A stretch of 64,000 nt of DNA from Sesamum alatum (lineage: Eukaryota; Streptophyta; Magnoliopsida; Lamiales; Pedaliaceae): NCBI GenBank assembly GCA_034509735.1, contig JACGWO010000005.1, positions 14,869,264 through 14,933,263 on the forward strand, given 5' to 3'. How positions within the stretch are numbered: position 1 is the first letter of the stretch; each line of letters begins with the position of its first letter. The notes below the pieces were generated by a model, which searched no databases, was not told the origin of the DNA, and was given only the letters and a program-made list of their open reading frames with translations. Both the position numbers and the translations under genes were made by a program. Shown one piece after another: positions 8,015-19,445 of the stretch.

Positions 8015-9684
8015 TGAAAGAAAATCCGGTGGATCGTCCCGGGAATTGCGCGAATGCGGAAGCGCGGTAAAAATAAACATATTAAAATAAAAGACATGCT
8101 TTTAATTTAAAGAACACGCTCAAGGGGTGTGCCCTTGAGGTTCCCGGGCGTTCGGTGTATCTCATGATCATAAAACAATTAAATAAATCATGGAGGCCAT
8201 AGAGTTAAAAAATAAAGAGGGACGAAAATCTTAAACGAGACCTACCCGTTGTCGTTTTCGTCTTCAACTGCTACTCGCGTTGTTCCCCGTTTTGCACCAA
8301 GACCTCGTTCTTGAGATCCTCCAAATCTTGACACACGATCCACCCACGTATCTTGCACGTCGTGCTAGCAACGAACAAGTATTATTTTTTGGAGTGGACG
8401 AATCAATAACTCGTTATCAATTAACGGTATTGGTTCGTCAAAGTTCTTGATGTTCCAAGAACAAAAAGAACTAAAAATATTTTCTTGCTAGAGAAAGAGA
8501 GAGGGGGCGGACGAGAGGTAGGAGAGTGAGAGTGTGTGTTGTGTGTGTTTTTTCAAGAATCATCATCCTTTAAATGTTGGAAGCTAGGGGTTTATATAGA
8601 GGAAGAGTTTAATCCTCTTTAAACTCAAACTCTAAGTAACCTAATTTGACTAGGATTTTGACCTAGTCAAAGTCCTAGTCAAACTAGTGTTTGACCTAGT
8701 CAAACGAATCCTAGCCTTCCATCTCCCCTTTCCATCTCGACGTTGATTTTAATTTAATGGAATATTTAAATCCTATTAAATATTCCAAAAGGCTAAAAGA
8801 ATAAATATAATATTATAAATAAATAATATTATTTATTCTAAGCCCATTAAATCAACCCTTTTAATAAATCCTATTTATTAATTTAATTCCTTTTATCAAA
8901 TAGAAGGAATTAATTTCTCCAAGAAAATATAGGACCCGATTAAATCTAATTTAATCATTCCTTTACTCCAATATTTAATTCCAAATTAAATACTAAGTGT
9001 GTGTGGATAGTGTGTGACTCTTTAGGTTCACCATTCAGCTAGACTTGGTCGGATTCCTAGAACCCATCCGTTACCATGGGTGGCCATCTAGCAACGGTCC
9101 ATGGCACTAGAGACTAGGTGAAATATTCGGGGATGAACATTTAGGTTCTAACAGTACACTTGTCCTTCTGTCTTCGGTCTCATCACTTAGGGTCTAGGGC
9201 ACGGAAGATGCAGGTACCCATTTTGGACCTAAGTGTCGGTCTGTCCTCACTAAACGCCGCAAGGGAAACCTTTTCCCTTCTGTTCAGTCACTGTGGCCAC
9301 AGATTTTAGGGACAAGAGACAGAGCATATATGAGACTCAACTGTCAATTCCTTTTGACAGGAGACAGATCCTTTCTTGGAAACTACTGTCACTTTGTACA
9401 TCCGAGCTGCACTAGACATGGTTTATGACTACTCAAGAGTATTTTGACAATCTCTCACCATATCTAAGATACAGACCTGATGCACAGGTAAACTCAGCAG
9501 TTCCTCAAGTCAAAGGACTTGGCCTGTACCGTTGGAACCCGGAATACACGTCATACCTTGCTGACCATACTCAAGGTCCTCCGTAAGACGGTTCCCGCGA
9601 GTCACCTCAGTCAGCTGCTTCCTAGCATGCTAACCCACTAACACTGCTTAGACGACCTTCGTCACCCGTCGATGAAATACGACA
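8015..9684 (-). mobile_element. truncated family A LTR (A5) inside B1 LTR
   Basis: A minus-strand A subtype II LTR starting TGAAAGAAAATCCGG and running to the GACA at 9681-9684. Compared with the intact copy at 19446-21400, about 290 bp of its U3 tip are missing, and B1 LTR sequence (TCGGTACACGC) resumes at once. GACA occurs at both joints (8011-8014 and 9681-9684). This fits a solo LTR whose U3 end was then lost by a microhomology-mediated deletion between an internal GACA and the target-site copy. Its LTR stem-loop (8119-8139) is CTCAAGGG / CCCTTGAG with loop GTGTG on this strand. Confidence 0.85.
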
Positions 9685-11529
9685 TCGGTACACGCTATCA
9701 ATTAACGCAACGGGCGTCTCTTATGTTCTACCTTGAATAAATCAAGAAGAACAAAATAGAAATCTTGGAGAAAAGAAGAGGGGATGGACGAAAATCTTGA
9801 GAGTGATGAGAGATGAGAGTTGTAGAGAATACTAGGTGTGAGTGTGTGTTTTTTAAGTATTTATAGAAGATGGAATTCCTATTCCTTCTCAAACTCTTCC
9901 AAAGAGACACACTTTGACTAGGATTTTGACCTAGTCAAATCCTAGTCAAATTAGGCTTTCATTAAGTCAAATTAATCATGGCCCTTCATCTCATCATTCT
10001 CTAGATCAAATCTTGTCCATCCATTTTGATGGGCTTTATGGAATGGGCCTATTTAATTCTAAATTAAATATTTCCATGGACTTTATATTAAAATCCTATT
10101 TAATATACTAAGCCCATTAATTAATTAATGGAATGGACTTTATTTAATTCCAAATTAAATAGTCCATGGACTTTATATTAAATCCTATTTAATACCAAGC
10201 CCATTAATTAATTCCATAGAATGGGATTATTTAATTCTAAATTAAATAGTCCCATGGACTTTATATTAAATCCTATTTAATATACCAAGCCCACTAATTA
10301 ATTCACCCATTTAATCTAATTAAAAGGAAAGCCCATGCTTTGTAAAATTCATAAATCTAATTTATGAACTCAAGCCCGATTATTCCAAATAATTCATCGA
10401 AGCTTGAATCTCCAAGAAGTATAATTTAATTCCATTAAATTAAACCTTCTCTCGGAATTAATTCCAAATTAATTCCCTTTCATTTGGTGTAGCGGGTGTG
10501 ACTCTTTAGGTTCACCTTTCAGCTAGACTTGGACCTACTTTTTGTTATTTCATAACCAAAGTAGTCCGTTACCATGGGTGGCCATCTAGCAACGGTCCAT
10601 GGCACTAGAGACTAGGTGAATTTATGGTGTGAACATTTAGGCTCCGAGTTATACGCAGGTGCGGTCCTACCGACGCTCGATACGTACGGGTACGGTCCTA
10701 CTGTCGCCTGTCTCCCGGCCTTTAGTCTAGGGGGTCGGTTCCCATTCTTGACTAGGCAACTATGCATAATGCTCGAGATAGGTTTAACTCGACGTAGGAA
10801 ATCCTTTCCCACTACATCAAGTGCTATGGCCATAGACTTTGTGAGTCTAAACCATCTCCGAGCGCATAGGAGATCTTGCTGTCATATCCTTTGACAGGGG
10901 ACAGATCCTATCTTGGAATACACCGTTCCTACATACTCCGACTGCACTGGACGAGGCTTACGATGACCATGTAATATAATCGGTCAAATTTCACCAGATC
11001 CAAGATACAACGTTAGTATGTAGGGGACTGACGTGATCCTCAAGTCCGAGGACTAATCCCGTACTATCGGAACCGGGAATACGAGTCATACCGATCAAGC
11101 CCGAGTAGCTTCTATATGACGATTCCCGCGAGTCACCTCAGTCAGCCGCTCCCCAGCAGGCCGACCCACTAACACTGCTTAGACGATCCTCGTCACCCGT
11201 CGATGAAACACGACAGCAGATGCTTAGTGCAAGTCTCAAATGGATTCTCGATGCCCTTTCTCGAGATTCCTTTGACTTGGAGTATTTCAGACTGATTCGG
11301 CGAAACTGATTTCATGAACCTACCTCCAAGCGTAGTTCCAATTTCCTTAAATGTTATTTCAGTCTGTGGGCGTTTGTTGTGACATCGTAACGATGCAAGC
11401 AGTAAGTACAACAAACTCATGCCTATGAATCCTTACTACATTCATTAACATAATATTACTTGTTCACAGATTGACGAATGGTTCTCAGAACAGCCAATAC
11501 CATTGACTTTCTGGTCACCTATTATAACA
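9685..11529 (-). repeat. B1 3' LTR, part 2 (R and U3 side)
   Basis: Continues the B LTR from TCGGTACACGCTATC to TATAACA at 11529, where the polypurine tract follows. It contains the TTGAC/GTCAA array (about 9909-9955) and TATA box (about 9857-9864) in minus orientation, and the shared U3 block (about 10567-10620). Combined B1 3' LTR length without A5 is about 2236 bp. Confidence 0.88.
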
Positions 11530-11540
11530 ATCTCCCACTT
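11530..11540 (-). other. polypurine tract of B1
   Basis: ATCTCCCACTT is the reverse complement of AAGTGGGAGAT and directly follows the LTR tip. It proves that 7624-11529 is the 3' LTR. The matching place in B2 (50764-50774) has one base changed. Confidence 0.85.
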
Positions 11541-11549
11541 GACCAATAA

Positions 11550-14500
11550 GTCAATTACCCACTTTGTTCAGAATCCTCTGAGTATGAGTAATCTACGATA
11601 CCGACTAAGGTATTGTGAGTCCACTTATATTTCCTTGCGAAGCAATACGGTCTAACCGTGTTACCTCTATCTACCATTGCCTCCTAGAGATGGTGGTTGT
11701 CTAAGAATATTTTCGTGGATCTTGTGATGAGATCTCGTGCCAATACTCCCATAGCCAAGTTGCTTGCTATATAGGCAAACATGGCTTGGTCGTGCTAGGC
11801 GCCACGTCCATCCTATGGACGCGGTCTTCATCAGTGACCACTATCCGATGCACTCGTCATTGGGCCTGACTGTGCATACCTTTGAGACTAACTGGTTTTC
11901 ACTTATGCTCTGGAAGCTAGTATCGCTTTAGCCTTCCAAAGCAACTCCCAACAGACGGTGCATCATGAACACATCTTTAGTCCTTATTCAGGTACTAAGG
12001 ATCGTTCTTGATTGCTGTCTTCAACCCCTCAGTGCATTACCGATTTATGTTGAGCCATGCTAGAAGCACTCTCAACATCGGTTCTTATGCACCGAGTAAA
12101 CATGTCATATGTTTGCCTAGGGTTAAGACGTAGGGGATACTCAACATCCAAGCCTTCTCATTAGTCCACCGTGACTAAGTCTTGAATGGCTTGATGCTTT
12201 ATGCATAGTATCCAAGTTTTCTCATCAGTCTTACTATGACTGAGTCTCGAACAACTTGTCCCTCTACATATATGAGTTTTTCTCATCAGTCCACCATGAC
12301 TGAGTCTTTGAAAAAATTCAATTCATGATATGTATATGGGAACCCTAAAATGTGATGGAGAATTTTCGTGAGTTACGGTTTGTGTTTTAGTGATTCCTAA
12401 TGCCTTGAATTCATCCATGAATCAAGATATTACACACTTAAATACTTGGAACGCCATTTCTACTCCCACTGATCACCTACGTTGTTTAAGACCGAGTCAT
12501 GCTCCGTATGAGCTCGTCAAAACGAATATTCCAGTTATGCGGTGTTTCAAACCTTGTTTGAATTTCCTAGTGGATTCTATGGCTCCTCTCCATAAATCTC
12601 ACTATGATGTCCAACATCACGTTCCGCAGGTCATTTGGATTACTATCCAAATTTGACCGAACATATCCCGATCACTCGTACCTCTTACGACATTCGGGTT
12701 CGTTCTTAAGGGGACTTGGAATATGATCAATTTAAGAAATGCGATTCTAAGCAACGTCAATATTATTCTGTCGTAAACTTGTACAAATTAGACACCGAGT
12801 CTAATTTGTCTCCCACTAGTCCCTTGACGTATGTGGGATCCTTCTACATGCTCAAGGACTTTGTCGGGACACAGGCTTGCCAAATCATGGCTCCTTGTGC
12901 GTGACTCCTAACAAAGTGCCACGTTCCTTACGTTGGCAATTTTGAGTCTACGTCTACACGGGCTAAGGTAATTGGGCGAAACTTCGATCGATCTTCGTCT
13001 AACGAGATTCGATTGTTTCCTTTATCAGAGACCGTCATACTTGGCCTTTACAGGAAACGTTTCATTGAGAATTCCATTCTCAACTGGATGCTCAAGAGCT
13101 CCCACTAAATACATGGCCTTTTCGATCCTATCGAAACAGGTTTAATTTTGCAACCATTTATGGTTCACCTCCTTAAGTCTAATTCCCAAACCTCCTATGG
13201 GACCTTTAGACTTTTGAACCCTCTTATGGTCTTGTGTATTAGTAACCTACAGTTGTCTTATTGGATCCCTTCCAATAGACTTATTTGGCAAGCCTACTTT
13301 GTCCAACAAAGAGCTTTCGGACTTTCTTCTTCATAAAAGACTTGTAAATTTAGTCGATTCGAATTATCTATTTCTAGATTCATCGAACTTTCCAATTTAC
13401 TTATCTTTTAATAAGAAGAAACGTCCTAACTGTTGTAGATGCCAAATCTGTAAGTTGGTCTTGATTAATCCATTTAGATAATTAGAATTTTGAGTGTCCA
13501 TAAACCTTTTATGGGATGGTGTTCTAGGAATTTACGTGTAACTTCTAGCAAACATGAATCAATATTCAATAATTTTGTTTGATCAAATATGTATGTAATA
13601 AAACCTTTATCTAACAAAGAGACATACTTTTGATCATGCTAGGTTACGTAATTCCTATATTATCCTAACATGATCACGATTATGGGCCTAACAAGTATCT
13701 AGTCCTTTTCATCAATGGACCTTGCCATTGTTGAATCCTAGAACTGTTCTTGGCTTTTAAGTCCTCATTCACTTTCTGCAAACCACCCGCAGACTAGTGA
13801 TAGGAATGGTATCAAATACCAAATAGAAAAAAAAAAGTGATCATGTCAATACTCAATATCAAATTTTACCTACATTGGAGAGAGGTTTAGGATACTCCCC
13901 TTTTCAATGGCCCTCTTTTACGACAGTGAATGCTTACGTTCTTAGAATCTATGAACTTGATTGCTGAACCTTTTGCTCTTTCCTTTACCTCCACTTTGTG
14001 TTGTAAAAGAACAACACTTGAAGTGCTTTAATAGTTGATGTTACCTTACCCTTCTTCCTCTTTTGGCGTCTGGCACCCTTGCCTTTCGCTATGGAGGTTG
14101 AAGCCTCTCCTACTAGTACCGACGGTGCAGATTTTGCAATCGTTGCTTTGTACTAGACCAACATAATTACCAACCTATGAAGATCTTTTCTAATCTCATT
14201 CATGTTGATAATTAATGGTTCGTAGGAGGGAGGAAGAGACTGAAGGATCATGTCAATGTACGTCTCTTTTTCAAGACTGACATGGAGGTCTTTTGAGCTT
14301 CTCCAGTAGGGATTGCATCATCACTCCATGTTCTTTGTACCGACATCCCTTCCGTCATCTTAGCTCCAAACATGCCTTCGTTGCATTTTACCCCACATGC
14401 TGGTCCAAGACCATATAGACATGATGCAAGCGAAGCATAGTTTGAGCCAACATCATTATATCCTACTTGCCGGTGGTCATCCTTCAACTTTTGAACGCCA

Positions 14501-14673
14501 AGCGTTGCCTTAGTTGTCGACCCCTCCGGCAAGGGCTAAGGAACATCCTCATCCGGTTATGTGAGTTAAGGTTTTGGAAATCTAAGACCATCTTAAGATT
14601 TCGCAGTCAATTCGTGTAATTGGTTCCTTTTTAATGAGCCTCTTAGTGATGTGTTTGGTGATTTCTTAGACAT
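11550..14673 (-). pseudogene. decayed gag-pol relic of B1
   Basis: A relic of about 3.1 kb, against about 4.05 kb in A2, with no open frame of useful length. Order is still copia-like on the minus strand: gag start ATGTCTAAGAA at 14673, PEGSTT near 14530 (A2 has PEGSTP), remains of the zinc-knuckle region near 13900, remains of the integrase zinc region near 13290, and RNase H remains near 11930 (GCGATACTAGCTTCCAG). Stops and shifts occur throughout. B2 carries the same relic with many of the same breaks, so the decay predates at least one transposition. It cannot have supplied its own proteins. Confidence 0.8.
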
Positions 14674-17004
14674 TCACAACAAATATGTAAAGCAGAAAAT
14701 AATAAGTAGAGTGAAGTAATATTTTGGTTAAGTCTCGGTCTTTAGTCCTTAACCTCTCCCACTATTTCTACGAAAACACGGCACTCTCAAACGTTGTTTT
14801 TGGGAAATCCTTTCCTAGTGGGCTCGGGATCCACAGCGATCTCCCCCATACCCCGCTTTTACGATTCGCATGGGAAAAGAACCCGTGGGAGGTATTCCAT
14901 ACCATTCTCATTCCACGAGATTCCCAAGATAATTGCCTCACCCTTTCACGTGATCCCGAGGACTCCAAGCGAATCACGTTATTCGGGCGTTAGACCCGAC
15001 CCAATCAACCGATTCATAGACTCACTGCTACCTCCACGACTCGTGAGACAGGTAACAACAGTCTACTCATCGTTCATGACAAAGTGCAGCTTCTTTTAAG
15101 CACGATAGTCGTGCCACGACTCGTGAGACCACGCTATCGACCTAAAAGATCTTCCTCACTTTTGCCATGGATGGAAGGCTTGGACAGACTCCCAGAGTCC
15201 TAGTCCATTTATTAAGGGTCTATATTTAACTTGGTTCAACCAAGTGAGAGTTTTGATAGAACGAGACCTCATCACATATATTAAGTATTCATTGCATGCG
15301 TTATGGCAGAAATATTCTAAGCGTGAATGTAACCATACATAAAGCATATAGAATAATCATAAGCATATAAAACGCATCGCATGCAAAATAAAGCCTAGCA
15401 CGCCCCTGTAGGATGATCACAAGCCCAAACCTATGCGACCCACTGAGCCCGCAGTGGATCTATGGTCAATCTAAGGGTAGGCCCTACACTATTACAAGAT
15501 TTAATAACCCATTACATGCAATGGGCCTTGTAAGTCCTCTTTATCTTCTTGGGCTCTCCATCGTGGGCCTACACCGGGCTTCTTCTCCATGGATCCTCCG
15601 TGGGCCATCTGATGGCAACCTCCATGGGCCTCCAACACCTTGGGCTTGTCTTCTCTTGCAGCTTTTATTTACAAAAGGAAATAAAACCTCACCACTAATT
15701 CTACTCTCATTACATCATAAAATAAGAAACCCCAATTAAACATTTGGGGGGAGTACATTAGGAGGGAGAGAGAAAGCCTTATTATTCCAAGGCACTAGAA
15801 GAGAGACAGAGAGGAAAATAAAGAGGCACACAGGCCACAACCCAACAAATAACTGTAAATAAACTATACATACGGTCTAGGGGCTTTGTGATCATCCTTT
15901 GTCAAATCAATTAGCACAAATACATATCCCACGTAAAATATGCTATACCAACATCCATGATAATCCATGCCATAAAATAAATGCAGAAACTACATGTAAA
16001 ATATCCACACCAAACATTGGATAATAGTGCAACATATGCACAACGATTTTTGTTGGAAAAACCTTTTCCATAATTAACAAGGCAATATTAATTCTATGAA
16101 ATATAAAATCTCAACCAAAATTAAAATGCCCCAAGTTAATTAATTCAGAAAAATTCCCAGAATTATACGGAAAAAATCAAATTTTCTTCTGAAACACAAA
16201 AATCAACAATTCAAGAATATGCCCATTTATTCAAGAATTCCAAAATTCAACATTCGTGCAATATTAATACATGTTAAGATCTACTCATGCTCAAACCATA
16301 AAATAACCATGATGTCCAACATCATAAAACGCGGAAATTATTGCGAAATTTCACATATGAACTTTGATCATTGGTGCAACCATTGCAAAAATTAAATCTT
16401 GTTAGGAAACCCTTTCCTCATCAACCAAGCAATATTTATTTTAGGAAATTCTAAATCTCAAAAATAAATATTCTAAGTCAACGGGTTCAAAATAATGCAT
16501 AAAAGATCATAAAAATAATTCAGTAAAAACAGTTTTGAAAAACGAGCCAAAAAACGGGAGAGAAACCGGAAACGGCACAGCCGGCCGGTCAGGCGCGCGC
16601 GCGCGCGCACGCGCGCAGGCGCCCATGCCTGCGCGCCCGGCCGCGCGCGCGCGCTGTCCGCTCACGTTGGGCGCACTGGCCGGGCGCACGCAGGCCCCTG
16701 CCTGCACGCGCGCCCGGCCGCGCCCCTGTGCGCGCGGCCAGCATGCTGCTGCTGCCGGTTCGCCGTTTTTCACTCCTTTTCGACTTTTCATGCAATTTTT
16801 CTGAACTACAAGATAAATTAAACCCTAGAACATGTATATACATATTCAAGAAAACCAAGATCCAAAATCCCATGCAAAATTAAACGCCAATAAATATCTA
16901 CGATAAACATGCTATAAATGTAAATTAAAACACGTTTATCATGCTTAAACGCATATAGCACATAGAATTCTAGGCCTATACACCGAACCGGGCTCTGATA
17001 CCCC
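14674..17004 (-). other. B1 leader with GC-rich block and PBS
   Basis: Leader of about 2.3 kb. From gag outward: the place of the internal TATA box, changed to TAGAAATA on the minus strand (14763-14770); palindromes CACGACTCGTG at 15035-15045 and 15115-15125; CCACTG/CAGTGG hairpin 15440-15457; an AT-rich stretch with nothing recognisable (about 15740-16560); a GC-rich block 16575-16757 with a perfect hairpin of 10-bp arms GCGCGCAGGC (16611-16620) and GCCTGCGCGC (16627-16636); more AT-rich sequence; and the PBS at the LTR edge. Confidence 0.75.
16985..17003 (-). other. primer-binding site of B1
   Basis: CCGGGCTCTGATACC reads on the minus strand as GGTATCAGAGCCCGG, next to the LTR end. This fits pairing with the 3' end of initiator tRNA-Met. 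One base of the expected TGGTATCAG start is changed. Confidence 0.75.
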
Positions 17005-19219
17005 TGAAAGAATGTGTGGATCGTCCCGGGAGATTAACGCGAATAGCGAAAGCGCGAAATAGTGCGTAATAAAATTACAAAGCATAATTAAATGGAATTT
17101 AAGCTATGCATAACATACATAAACGAATCAAGGGGTGTGCCCTTGATTCTCCCGGGCGTTCGGTGTATCTCATGTTCAATAAAACACAACATGGAGGCCA
17201 TAGAATTGAAACCGAAAAAACAAAATTAAAGAACCTACCCGGTTGTAGTTTTGTCTTCGTTTCGGCTACACGCATTGTTCCCCGTTTTGCACCAAGATCT
17301 CAAAGAAGAGACCCTCTAAATCATCTCACTCGCTGCACCGGAAAGCAACCAACCCTTGTGCTAGCAAGAAAATCATTAGGGAGAAGAGACATCGGTACAC
17401 GCTATCAATTAACGCAACCGGCGTCTCTTATGTTCTACCTTGAATAAATCAAGAAGAACAAAATAGAAATCTTGGAGAAAAGAAGAGGGGATGGACGAAA
17501 ATCTTGAGAGTGATGAGAGATGAGAGTTGTAGAGAATACTAGGTGTGAGTGTGTGTTTTTTAAGTATTTATAGAAGATGGAATTCCTATTCCTTCTCAAA
17601 CTCTTCCAAAGAGACACACTTTGACTAGGATTTTGACCTAGTCAAATCCTAGTCAAATTAGGCTTTCATTAAGTGAAATTAATCATGGCCCTTCATCTCA
17701 TCATTCTCTAGATCAAATCTTGTCCATCCATTTTGATGGGCTTTATGGAATGGGCCTATTTAATTCTAAATTAAATATTCCCATGGACTTTATATTAAAA
17801 TCCTATTTAATATACTAAGCCCATTAATTAATTAATGGAATGGACTTTATTTAATTCCAAATTAAATAGTCCATGGACTTTATATTAAATCCTATTTAAT
17901 ACCAAGCCCATTAATTAATTCCATAGAATGGGATTATTTAATTCTAAATTAAATTGTCCCATGGACTTTATATTAAATCCTATTTAATATACCAAGCCCA
18001 CTAATTAATTCACCCATTTAATCTAATTAAAAGGAAAGCCCATGCTTTGTAAAATTCATAAATCTAATTTATGAACTCAAGCCCGATTATTCCAAATAAT
18101 TCATCGAAGCTTGAATCTCCAAGAAGTATAATTTAATTCCATTAAATTAAACCTTCTCCCGGAATTAATTCCAAATTAATTCCCTTTCATTTGGTGTAGC
18201 GGGTGTGACTCTTTAGGTTCACCTTTCAGCTAGACTTGGACCTACTTTTTGTTATTTCATAACCAAAGTAGTCCGTTACCATGGGTGGCCATCTAGCAAC
18301 GGTCCATGGCACTAGAGACTAGGTGAATTTATGGTGTGAACATTTAGGCTCCGAGTTATACGCAGGTGCGGTCCTACCGACGCTCGATACGTACGGGTAC
18401 GGTCCTACTATCGCCTGTCTCCCGGCCTTTAGTCTAGGGGTCGGTTCCCATTCTTGACTAGGCAACTATGCATAATGCTCGAGATAGGTTTAACTCGACG
18501 TAGGAAATCCTTTCCCACTACATCAAATGCTATGGCCATAGACTTTGTGAGTCTAAACCATCTCCGAGCGCATAGGAGATCTTGCTGTCATATCCTTTGA
18601 CAGGGGACAGATCCTATCTTGGAATACACCGTTCCTACATACTCCGACTGCACTGGACGAGGCTTACGATGACCATGTAATATAATCGGTCAAATTTCAC
18701 CAGATCCAAGATACAACCTTAGTATGTAGGGACTGACGTGATCCTCAAGTCCGAGGACTAATCCCGTACTATCGGAACCGGGAATACGAGTCATACCGAC
18801 AAAGCCCGAGTAGCTTCTATATGACGATTCCCGTGAGTCACCTCAGTCAGCCGCTCCCCAGCAGGCCGACCCACTAACACTGCTTAGACGATCCTCGTCA
18901 CCCGTCGATGAAACACGACAGCAGATGCTTAGTGCAAGTCTCAAATGGATTCTCGATGCCCTTTCTCGAGATTCCTTTGACTTGGAGTATTTCAGACTGA
19001 TTCGGCGAAACTGATTTCATGAACCTACCTCCAAGCGTAGTTCCAATTTCCCGAAATGTTATTTCAGTCTGTGGGCGTTTGTTGTGACATCGTAAAGATG
19101 CAAGCAGTAAGTACAACAAACTCATGCATATGAATCCTTACTACATTCATTAACATAATATTACTTGTTCACAGATTGACGAATGGTTCTCAGAACAGCC
19201 AATACCATTGACTTTCTGG
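17005..19219 (-). repeat. 5' LTR of B1, tip lost
   Basis: About 2215 bp from TGAAAGAATGTGTGG to GACTTTCTGG. It matches the 3' LTR parts 7624-8014 and 9685-11529 closely. The LTR stem-loop GAATCAAGGG / CCCTTGATTC is at 17125-17149 (loop GTGTG). The last 14 or so bases of the U3 tip are missing at the joint with A3 leader. Confidence 0.88.
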
Positions 19220-19445
19220 CCGGCTGCGTCGTTTCTCGTTTTCTGTTCAATTTTCCACCCCGTTTCCCAAAAAAAAACAGAAAATTACCAACATTCATAA
19301 ATACACACGAATCAAAAGCAATAAAACCGACATGCTTAAAATCAAGAACAATCAAGATTTAATTTAAAACATGCCAATATCACGTTTCATGCTTATAACG
19401 CACATAAACCCTAGGCCTATACACCGAACCGGGCTCTGATACCAC
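19220..19445 (-). other. A3 leader start and primer-binding site
   Basis: Resumes A3 leader at CCGGCTGCGTCG, equivalent to 6870 in the proximal copy, and continues to the PBS. GGGCTCTGATACCA at 19431-19444 reads TGGTATCAGAGCCC on the minus strand, one base from the LTR edge at 19446. Confidence 0.8.

Larger units (their letters stand above)
7624..19219 (-). mobile_element. Ty1/copia element B1 (non-autonomous), with nested A5
   Basis: Minus-strand family B element with both LTRs: 3' LTR 7624-11529 (split by A5), polypurine tract 11530-11540, decayed gag-pol 11550-14673, leader 14674-17004, PBS, 5' LTR 17005-19219. It sits in the A3 leader. The outer end of the 5' LTR lacks its last bases: at 19216-19219 (CTGG) it runs straight into A3 leader sequence equivalent to 6870. 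A deletion therefore removed the LTR tip, the second target-site copy and about 1 kb of A3 leader. Confidence 0.88.

Noticed and set aside
10030..10330. Repeated motif around GGACTTTATATTAAA with TTAATTAATT in B LTRs, possible satellite
   Set aside because: A short internal near-repeat of the B LTR U3 (also at 17750-18020, 29000-29130, 49270-49530, 58640-58910); a normal LTR part rather than an independent satellite.
12390..13481. Plus-strand frames in the B1 interior (and 51470-52704 in B2), possible extra gene
   Set aside because: They are antisense to the decayed pol. Remains of integrase and RNase H are readable on the minus strand, and the plus-strand products resemble nothing.
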